A stretch of 5,549 nt of DNA from Gammaproteobacteria bacterium (lineage in GTDB: Bacteria > Pseudomonadota > Gammaproteobacteria > JAURND01): contig JAURND010000099.1 of the NCBI GenBank assembly GCA_030830425.1, forward strand, positions 1-5,549, read 5' to 3'. A program made the position numbers and the translations under genes. This document shows, piece by piece, positions 1 to 5,024 of this stretch. Positions within the stretch are counted from its first letter, which is position 1. Every line of letters starts with the position of its first letter. The notes under the pieces were generated by a model. It saw only the letters and a program-made list of their open reading frames with translations. It did not search any database and had not been told where the DNA came from.

Positions 1-67
1 CGTTCGACTTGCATGTGTTAGGCATGCCGCCAGCGTTCAATCTGAGCCAGGATCAAACTCTTCAATT
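1..67 (-). rRNA. rrs: 16S ribosomal RNA, 5' end only (partial)
   Basis: The reverse complement reads as the conserved 5' end of bacterial 16S rRNA: AATTGAAGAG, then the 27F primer site (AGAGTTTGATCCTGGCTCAG), then the conserved segment ending in ATGCAAGTCGAACG. Only the first 67 or so bases lie in the window; the rest continues to the left of position 1. The mature 5' end is placed at about 67 by alignment from memory with the E. coli start AAATTGAAGAG. The sequence is of ordinary gammaproteobacterial type; this piece is too short to name a genus. Confidence 0.97.
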
Positions 68-162
68 GAAGATTTTGATATAGAAACCATCTAAACAAAT
101 TGCTTTGTTTTTGATGATTTCTTTTCCAAATTTAATTGGATAAAATTGGCTCTAGTTAATCA

Positions 163-180
163 CTCATAAAGAATTATGAG
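163..180 (-). other. Hairpin in the rRNA leader
   Basis: A perfect 7-bp inverted repeat (CTCATAA / TTATGAG) surrounds a 4-base loop. It lies in the 16S leader about 95 bases before the mature 5' end and would fold in the transcript as a small stem-loop. It could serve leader folding or 16S assembly, but no specific role can be read from the sequence. There is no T-run after it on the minus strand, so it is not an intrinsic terminator. Confidence 0.6.
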
Positions 181-222
181 GTCTTACGTCGAGCTTTAAA
201 TAATGATACTTAATGCATCAAC

Positions 223-240
223 GCAAACACCCACACAAAT
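223..240 (-). promoter_or_regulatory. boxC-like antitermination element of the rRNA leader
   Basis: The minus strand reads ATTTGTGTGGGTGTTTGC, which matches the GTGTGGGC-containing segment (boxC) that follows boxA in the E. coli rrn leader. Its position just downstream of the boxA-like site supports the assignment. The function in rRNA antitermination is known for E. coli and inferred here. Confidence 0.55.
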
Positions 241-262
241 TACTTTTTTTGGCTGTTTAAAA

Positions 263-274
263 TTTTAAATAGCT
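263..274 (-). promoter_or_regulatory. boxA-like antitermination site of the rRNA leader
   Basis: The minus strand reads AGCTATTTAAAA, which agrees at 9 of 12 positions with the E. coli rRNA boxA TGCTCTTTAACA and is followed by the boxC-like element in the expected order. boxA RNA is bound by NusB-NusE to protect rRNA transcription from Rho. The site lies in a near-perfect 22-bp palindrome (252-273, one mismatched pair), which is unusual. The match is moderate and rests partly on position. Confidence 0.5.
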
Positions 275-354
275 GAAAGATTTTTATTACTAAAACTTAT
301 TGGTAAATAAGTTGAAGTTTTTTGTAAATCTTCTTTCTCGTTAAGAGGAATGCA

Positions 355-410
355 ATTGTATCTGTTTTAAAAAAGAAGTCAACAGTTTATTTGTTATATT
401 TTTGCTTTAT
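355..410 (-). promoter_or_regulatory. rRNA operon promoter with AT-rich upstream element
   Basis: On the minus strand a -35 box TTGACT (377-382) is followed after 16 bases by a -10 box TACAAT (355-360); both match the sigma-70 consensus at 5 of 6 positions, and the 16-base spacer is typical of rRNA promoters. Bases 383-410, just upstream, are almost all A/T with A-tracts, as expected of an UP element. Transcription should start near 348 and run into the leader and 16S. No second equally good promoter was found further upstream. Confidence 0.8.
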
Positions 411-500
411 TAATTATTCAGTTGTTTTTACGAACAGTTTTCTCGAAAAATCTTTTGTTTTATAGGCGTTTTACTTAAAGATACTGTTTTTTGAATCTTT

Positions 501-640
501 GAAACGAGACAAAATCAGGGAGCTTCTGGCGGGGATTACCCCCCATTCTCACTTAAACTTAAGAAATTATACCCATCTTGCCAATAGCGTTTTTTAAATA
601 CATCACTTTCGATTAGACGCCGTATATACTCGTTCTCCCT
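501..640. repeat. Tandem unit copy A (about 140 bp, unidentified)
   Basis: This is the first of two diverged tandem copies in the gene-free stretch between the rRNA promoter and tRNA-Thr. Blocks shared with copy B, in the same order, are GAGACAAAA (506-514), CTTAAACT (552-559), TTATACC (567-573), CCAATAGC (581-588) and a CTTTC...GTATA segment (607-626). A G4/C4 stem with loop ATTA lies at 531-542. The counterparts of copy B's inverted-repeat arms are present but pair over only 5 bp. Copy A lies upstream of the rRNA promoter and is outside the predicted transcript. It matches no element I recognise. Confidence 0.6.
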
Positions 641-800
641 GAAAGTGAGACAAAACCAGGGGGTTTTTTAAGGGGCGGCGTATTCTTCTGCTCCCTTAAA
701 CTCAATAGGTTATACCGCTCTTACCCCAATAGCATTTTCTTTAGTCCCGTATTTTAAAAACCAGTCCTTTCAAGTAAGAGCGGTATATTTCGAAAACTCT
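641..800. repeat. Tandem unit copy B (about 160 bp, unidentified)
   Basis: This is the second copy of the unit seen at 501-640, starting 140 bases later. The shared blocks are GAGACAAAA (647-655), CTTAAACT (695-702), TTATACC (710-716), CCAATAGC (726-733) and CTTTC...GGTATA (767-787). It is longer than copy A by about 18 bases, mostly between the CCAATAGC block and the right arm. It carries a perfect inverted repeat that copy A has lost or never had. The right edge is approximate. No reading frame in it looks coding. Confidence 0.6.
711..787. repeat. Perfect 14-bp inverted repeat around a 49-base core
   Basis: The left arm TATACCGCTCTTAC (711-724) is the exact reverse complement of the right arm GTAAGAGCGGTATA (774-787). 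The 49 bases between are AT-rich and non-coding. The arms begin and end in TA, so this could be a very small inverted-repeat element inserted at a TA dinucleotide, or a dyad bound by a protein, or a long-range RNA stem. The arms are far apart and not followed by a T-run on either strand, so it is not a normal intrinsic terminator. Confidence 0.75.
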
Positions 801-866
801 CGCCATTTAAGCATTTTTAATAACGATTTTTTTTGCGTCTTTTTGCGATTTAGCTTGTATTTTTAG

Positions 867-902
867 GCTTTTGGGGAGAAAAAAACGCCAACCCCTTAAA
901 GC
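867..902 (-). other. Imperfect stem-loop downstream of tRNA-Thr
   Basis: The arms 867-876 and 892-902 pair as 5 bp, a small internal loop, then 4 G-C pairs, around a 15-base loop. The structure begins 4 bases past the 3' end of the tRNA on its own strand. On that strand the T-run lies inside the loop (879-886) and not after the stem, so it is not a canonical Rho-independent terminator. It may mark the 3' end or processing of the tRNA transcript; this is a weak call. Confidence 0.3.
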
Positions 903-905
903 TAC

Positions 906-981
<76 letters not shown>

Positions 982-993
982 GATAGAACCCAA

Positions 994-1022
994 AGTATAA
1001 GAAAGGTTTTACGGTATTGCAA
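994..1022 (-). promoter_or_regulatory. Promoter of tRNA-Thr
   Basis: On the minus strand a -35 box TTGCAA (1017-1022, 4 of 6 consensus) is separated by exactly 17 bases from a -10 box TATACT (994-999, 5 of 6). The predicted start near 987 lies about 6 bases before the mature tRNA 5' end at 981, the close spacing usual for monocistronic tRNA genes. Confidence 0.7.
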
Positions 1023-1346
1023 TCACCAAGCTTGGGGAGTTTACTTTATAGCGCGCACGACTCGAACCTGAAGGCGGCCAAATTTAAAGCCATATACCAC
1101 AAAGCATGCTATTGCCAAGAGCACTAACACCTGTTGAATTGGAAGGAGAAATGGGCTCCGATCTTCACCGGAATGCTTCGCGAAAACCTGATGTTTTTAG
1201 CTTGCTTCAACAATGAAAAAACCAGCATCTTGAGGCGAAATAGGCATATTTTACTTGCACAAAAAAGCTTATGCGGGCAGCAGCCAAAGCGACGCTTACA
1301 CCCCGAAAGCCGGGCAGCAAGCGAGCGGAACATAAAAAAGAGAATC
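1023..1346. other. Spacer between tRNA-Thr and pilB; no gene supported
   Basis: This stretch separates the leftward tRNA promoter from the rightward pil operon. The pilB frame stays open back to a TTG at 1134, but the residues it would encode there (basic, with no family resemblance) do not look like PilB and no good ribosome-binding site precedes that codon. A good Shine-Dalgarno sequence (AAGGAG, 1143-1148) stands only 2 bases before an ATG at 1151 that gives just 21 codons. The opposite-strand frame at 1124-1372 encodes nothing recognisable. The pil operon promoter should lie here, but no pair of boxes is convincing. No pilin-like sequence is present on either strand. Confidence 0.55.
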
Positions 1347-1352
1347 AAAGGA
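1347..1352 (+). promoter_or_regulatory. Ribosome-binding site that sets the pilB start
   Basis: AAAGGA lies 6 bases before the TTG at 1359, ideal spacing. No in-frame ATG, GTG or TTG further upstream has a comparable site, and the next in-frame ATG (codon 27 from the TTG) would cut into the N-terminal domain. This site is the main reason for choosing 1359. Confidence 0.65.
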
Positions 1353-1358
1353 CCCAAT

Positions 1359-2972
1359 TTGAAAGTCGACACTTCTTTTACAAAACCTTTTTTAGCCTCT
1401 CATGATTCTTTTTTGACGTGGCTATTACGCGCCGGCATGGTAACGGAAAGTGAAATATTAGGCGCAACTCGTCATGCCCAGGAAAAGAATTTATCTATTA
1501 TAGAAGCGCTTTTAAAGCAATCCACACTAGATGCAAAATTTATCGCAGAAAAATTGGCAGAATATCTTGAGCTCCCTTTTTTCGATCTCAATCAACCCTC
1601 ATTCGAGATTGCCCAAAACTTAATCGACACTAATTTTATTCGACAACATCAAATATTGCCTTTATTTATTCAAACACAAACCTTATACGTTGCAATCACA
1701 GATCCCTCGCATTTAGCACATATCCATGAAATAAAATTCCATACTGACCTAAAAGTGCATCCGGTTGTTGTAGCTTGGGACAAGCTAAATATGCAAATAG
1801 AAAATTATTTAAATCATGCTCAATATCAGCAATTTTCAGATTTTTCATTAGATCACGCGTCTACAGAAAGCGATGTTCTCATTATCAACTGGGTCGCACA
1901 TTTGCTCAAAGATGCCATCAAAAAAAATGTATCTGATATTCACATAGAACCCTATAGAACAGCCTACAGGATTCGTTTTAGATTAGACGGCTTATTACAC
2001 AAAGTGACCCAATTACCACTGACTTTAGGGAGTCGCATTACCGCTAGATTAAAAATCATGGCCCGTCTAGATGTCGCTGAACGCCGACTACCCCAAGATG
2101 GGCGTTTTACTTTCGACATCACACCTAAGAACCTCAAAGATTGTCGAATCAGCGTGTGCCCCACTTTGTTTGGCGAAAAAACAGTGGTTAGAATTTTAGA
2201 TGCTGGAAATCAATCATTGAATATTGATGACCTTGGTTTAGATGAGACGCAAAAATCTATTTTTCTGAGCAGTATTCAGAAACCACAGGGGATGATTTTA
2301 GTAACCGGCCCAACAGGTAGCGGGAAAACATTAACACTGTACAGTGCGCTAAATTGCTTAAATAGTTTAGAGAAAAACATTTGCACGGCAGAAGATCCCG
2401 TTGAAATCACATTGCCGGGTATCCAGCAAGTTCATGTTGATTCAAAAATTGATTTATCCTTCTCGAAAATATTAAGAACCTTTTTAAGACAGGATCCAGA
2501 CATACTCATGATTGGAGAAATCAGAGACCAAGAAACTGCTGAAACAGCCATAAAAGCAGCTCAAACAGGGCATCTTGTTTTCTCAACCTTACACACAAAT
2601 AGCGCAATTGAAGCACTCACTCGTCTTTTTATGCTAGGGATATCTCCATTTAATATTGCTCATTCTGTTCAATTAATTATTGCTCAGCGACTCGTCAGAA
2701 AGCTTTGCATACACTGCAAAGGCGAAAAAAAATCAAATTCAATTGGCATTCACTGTGATCACTGTATCAATGGCTATTCAGGTCGCATTGCTGTTTTTGA
2801 ATTTTTACCCCTATTACCAGAAATAGCGAGCATGATTATACAAGCAAATCCCATTGACGATATTGCCAATTATGTAAAAAAAATCGGCATGATCAATCTT
2901 TATGAGTCGGGATTAAACAAAGCAAAGAGCGGTATCACTAGTTTAGAAGAAGTCCAGAGGGTGCTTATCTGA
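1359..2972 (+). CDS. pilB: Type IV pilus assembly ATPase PilB
   Basis: PilB is the cytoplasmic hexameric ATPase that powers pilus extension at the inner membrane by acting on PilC. From the TTG start the protein has 537 residues, slightly short for a family near 560-570. In order it shows an MshEN/T2SSE N-terminal domain (about 17-140), the conserved CPTLFGEK and VVRILD segment (267-281), Walker A GPTGSGKT (317-324), an Asp box AEDPVE (344-349), a Walker B region DILMIGEIRD with catalytic Glu 387, a His box GHLVFSTLHTN (His 405 and 412), and a zinc site of two CxxC pairs (Cys 450/453 and 466/469) followed by GYSGR. The loop between the Cys pairs is only 12 residues, far shorter than usual, which explains most of the length difference. 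The frame extends upstream to 1134, but that part is unlikely to be translated. GspE is the main alternative; the pilC-pilD-coaE neighbours favour PilB. Confidence 0.93.
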   Translation: MKVDTSFTKPFLASHDSFLTWLLRAGMVTESEILGATRHAQEKNLSIIEALLKQSTLDAKFIAEKLAEYLELPFFDLNQPSFEIAQNLIDTNFIRQHQILPLFIQTQTLYVAITDPSHLAHIHEIKFHTDLKVHPVVVAWDKLNMQIENYLNHAQYQQFSDFSLDHASTESDVLIINWVAHLLKDAIKKNVSDIHIEPYRTAYRIRFRLDGLLHKVTQLPLTLGSRITARLKIMARLDVAERRLPQDGRFTFDITPKNLKDCRISVCPTLFGEKTVVRILDAGNQSLNIDDLGLDETQKSIFLSSIQKPQGMILVTGPTGSGKTLTLYSALNCLNSLEKNICTAEDPVEITLPGIQQVHVDSKIDLSFSKILRTFLRQDPDILMIGEIRDQETAETAIKAAQTGHLVFSTLHTNSAIEALTRLFMLGISPFNIAHSVQLIIAQRLVRKLCIHCKGEKKSNSIGIHCDHCINGYSGRIAVFEFLPLLPEIASMIIQANPIDDIANYVKKIGMINLYESGLNKAKSGITSLEEVQRVLI

Positions 2973-4186
2973 TGTCTCAGCAAACATTAAAAAAATTTTT
3001 CTGGCGGGGAGTCAATACTGAGGGGTTTCAATCAAAGGGCCATCTATTCGCTAAAAACAAAAAAACCGTTAAAAGTGCGCTAAAAGCAAAACATATTACT
3101 GTGCTGGAAATAAAAAGGGGACTGGATTTTTCATTTTTTTCTATCACAAACAAGATTAGCCATATCGATATCACAGAAATGCTAAGCGAATTCTCAATAC
3201 TCATTTCTGCCGGCATTCCATTAGCTGCTGCTTTACGCGTAATTTCAAATAGCACCCGTAAAATAGCCATGAAAGCCTTAGTTAACGATTTAAGCCAACA
3301 ACTGGAAAATGGTCAATTATTCAGCGAAGCGCTCAAAACAAAATCTGATTATTTTAACACGCTTGCGTTTAATTTAATTTATGCAGGCGAACAGTCCGGC
3401 AATCTAGAGCATGCTTTAAAAGAAATTGTGGAGCATCGCGAAAAAACACAAGCCATGCAAAAAAACATCAAAAAAGCCTTTGTTTACCCTTGTATTGTTT
3501 TAGTTGTCGCGATTTGCGTGAGCTGTGCCATGTTAATTTTTGTGATTCCGCAATTTAAACATTTATTTGACAATGTAGGCGCGCGATTGCCGCTGTTGAC
3601 GCAAATGATGATTCATTTGTCTGAAGCTATCCAGAATCATGCTATCACGCTATTGATCCTCCCCAGCTTAATTTATTTTCTGCTTAAAATGAGTAGTCGC
3701 CATTTTCAAAAATGGCATGCTTTTTTAGATTCTTTGTCTTTAAAAATTCCTGTGATTGGAAAAATCTTATTGGCTTCTATATTTTCACGCTGCTTTAGCA
3801 CACTCTCTACTTTATTGGCATCAGGACTTCCTCTCATGGAAGCCTTAAAAATAACCGCATCTGTCGCTGAAAATCCTATATATACCGGTGCATTTATGGC
3901 TGTTCATGAACAAATCAAAAATGGAGAACCCTTCAATACGGCATTAAACAAAACAAATTTATTTCCGGTTAAAATTATTCAAATGGTTTCGATAGGAGAA
4001 GAATCAGGGCAATTGGATTTTATGTTAAAAAAAGTGGGACACTATTTCGAAGATAAGGTCAATCATGACATTCAACAATTCATTCAATTACTAGAGCCTA
4101 CCCTCATGATTATTTTATGCGCGTTAGTCGGTATTTTAGTGATCTCTATGTACTTGCCTATTTTTAAATTAGGCTCAATTTTATAA
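2972..4186 (+). CDS. pilC: Type IV pilus inner-membrane platform protein PilC
   Basis: PilC is the polytopic inner-membrane protein on which PilB acts to insert or remove pilin subunits. The 404-residue product has the family's usual length. It begins with the short N-terminal segment typical of PilC (FFWRGVNTEG...), followed by two T2SSF domains at about 67-190 and 270-392. Each carries the conserved G-E-x-S-G motif (GEQSGNLEHAL, 139-149; GEESGQLDFML, 342-352). Hydrophobic segments at about 171-193, 223-240 and 376-397 are the expected three membrane spans. The ATG overlaps the pilB stop in TGATG, so translation is probably coupled; a weak AGAGG (2956-2960) precedes it. No key feature is missing. 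GspF is the alternative, made unlikely by the neighbouring genes. Confidence 0.95.
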   Translation: MSQQTLKKFFWRGVNTEGFQSKGHLFAKNKKTVKSALKAKHITVLEIKRGLDFSFFSITNKISHIDITEMLSEFSILISAGIPLAAALRVISNSTRKIAMKALVNDLSQQLENGQLFSEALKTKSDYFNTLAFNLIYAGEQSGNLEHALKEIVEHREKTQAMQKNIKKAFVYPCIVLVVAICVSCAMLIFVIPQFKHLFDNVGARLPLLTQMMIHLSEAIQNHAITLLILPSLIYFLLKMSSRHFQKWHAFLDSLSLKIPVIGKILLASIFSRCFSTLSTLLASGLPLMEALKITASVAENPIYTGAFMAVHEQIKNGEPFNTALNKTNLFPVKIIQMVSIGEESGQLDFMLKKVGHYFEDKVNHDIQQFIQLLEPTLMIILCALVGILVISMYLPIFKLGSIL

Positions 4187-4194
4187 GAACAAGC

Positions 4195-4902
4195 ATGATT
4201 TTTTTTATCGCACATTCAAATTGGTTGCTTTTTGGCGCAATCATATTCGCATGCTTAGTGAGCATCCCTTTGTCCACATTGTTAACGCATATTCCAGAAA
4301 CGCTTATCGGGGACTTTGCATCATCACTGGAGCAACCAACCCAAGCAAATACCTATCATCGAGTCAGCTTTATAGGCATCTGCACTTGCCTTACTGGTAT
4401 CATTATCCATAACTTTGGTTTCACTTGGGTCGCACTGGCCAATACAATATTAAGCTTCGGTCTTGTATTGTTGTTATATATGGATTTTAGGCATTATTTG
4501 TTGCCCGATTGCCTTACCTTGTCGTTATTATGGATGGGTCTGTTTTGTAATTCGCTGCATTGGTTTGTCTTGACTTCTGATGCGATCTGGGGCGCAATGA
4601 CGGCTTATTTAAGCTTGAAGTCAGTCGCCATTTCATTTAAATATTGTCGTGGATCAGCGGGTATTGGCGATGGCGATATTAAGTTATTTGCCTTATTTGG
4701 CGCCTGGTGGGGAATTACACCTTTACTATTCCTGATTTCATTCGCTTCATTTTTAGGGCTTTTGGTCGGATTATTGCGCATGATCAAAGACCCTCAGTCA
4801 TTACAAAAACCCTTGGCGTTTGGGCCGTATCTCATTTTAGCTGGATTTTTCGTGATGTTTTTTCGAAGCAGCTTTGTGCCTAGCTATGCTGGTGCAACTT
4901 AA
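4195..4902 (+). CDS. pilD: Prepilin peptidase PilD, short form without a recognisable methyltransferase motif
   Basis: PilD is the inner-membrane aspartic protease that removes the leader peptide of type IV prepilins, and often of type II secretion pseudopilins. Both catalytic aspartates are present: Asp 97 in YMDFRHYLLPD and Asp 161 in GIGDGDIKLFALFGAWWG. They are 64 residues apart, the same spacing as in Vibrio TcpJ and Pseudomonas PilD. The protein is highly hydrophobic with several membrane spans. At 235 residues it is about 50 short of the usual 280-290. The N-terminal part lacks the GSFxNVxxxRxP motif (the matching place reads VSIPLSTLLTHIPETL) and the two CxxC pairs of the cytosolic methylation domain. 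It therefore probably cleaves but may not N-methylate pilins. The start lies 8 bases after pilC, and only a weak purine stretch precedes it; no upstream alternative would restore the missing domain. Confidence 0.9.
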   Translation: MIFFIAHSNWLLFGAIIFACLVSIPLSTLLTHIPETLIGDFASSLEQPTQANTYHRVSFIGICTCLTGIIIHNFGFTWVALANTILSFGLVLLLYMDFRHYLLPDCLTLSLLWMGLFCNSLHWFVLTSDAIWGAMTAYLSLKSVAISFKYCRGSAGIGDGDIKLFALFGAWWGITPLLFLISFASFLGLLVGLLRMIKDPQSLQKPLAFGPYLILAGFFVMFFRSSFVPSYAGAT

Positions 4903-5022
4903 AAATAACGAATTTTATTTTTTTGGCTTAAAAAAACAGGCGATTACGGAAAACACCCCCATAAAGACCGAGATCCATTTTCTGTGCGCGATAACAACCC
5001 CCCCTCATGACTTAAAAATAAC
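4897..5022. repeat. 13-bp direct repeat bracketing the pilD-coaE spacer
   Basis: ACTTAAAAATAAC occurs at 4897-4909, covering the pilD stop codon, and again at 5010-5022, just before the coaE ATG. The copies are identical and 113 bases apart. Removing one copy plus the 100 bases between would leave the pilD stop 9 bases from the coaE start, like the 8-base pilC-pilD gap. The enclosed bases have no terminal inverted repeats, no clear promoter or hairpin terminator, and no believable gene. An inserted or duplicated segment is the likely explanation, but chance in AT-rich DNA is possible. Confidence 0.6.
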
Positions 5023-5024
5023 TC

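Larger units (their letters stand above)
68..348 (-). other. rRNA operon leader (precursor region before 16S)
   Basis: This is the transcribed leader between the predicted start of the rRNA transcript (about 348) and the mature 16S 5' end (about 67). It is AT-rich and has no credible reading frame. Read on the minus strand it contains, in order, a boxA-like site, a boxC-like site and a 7-bp hairpin, the same order as in the E. coli rrn leader. A short inverted repeat (CCAAATTTAATTGG, 126-139) lies nearer the 16S end. The leader normally supports antitermination and RNase III processing; the matching 3' flank of 16S is outside the window, so the processing stem cannot be checked. Confidence 0.75.

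Noticed and set aside
568..584. TATAAT on the minus strand in copy A as a second rRNA promoter
   Set aside because: No -35 box stands at 16-18 bases, and the corresponding sequence in copy B is TATAAC, also without a -35 box.
1017..1045. Plus-strand promoter for pilB (TTGCAA, 17 bases, TTTACT)
   Set aside because: Both boxes are weak, and TTGCAA is a palindrome better explained as the -35 box of the leftward tRNA promoter.
1050..1075. tRNA T-arm-like sequence (GGTTCGAGTC on the minus strand)
   Set aside because: Only 3 of 5 T-stem pairs form and no acceptor, D or anticodon stem can be placed around it. It may be a worn remnant but cannot be supported.
1151..1216. 21-codon frame starting at ATG after GGAAGGAG
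   Set aside because: The Shine-Dalgarno sequence is only 2 bases from the ATG, the peptide is very short and resembles nothing I recognise; it overlaps the open upstream part of the pilB frame.
1124..1372. Minus-strand frame opposite the pilB upstream region (82 residues)
   Set aside because: No family resemblance, no ribosome-binding site evidence, and cysteine/phenylalanine-rich composition typical of an antisense shadow.
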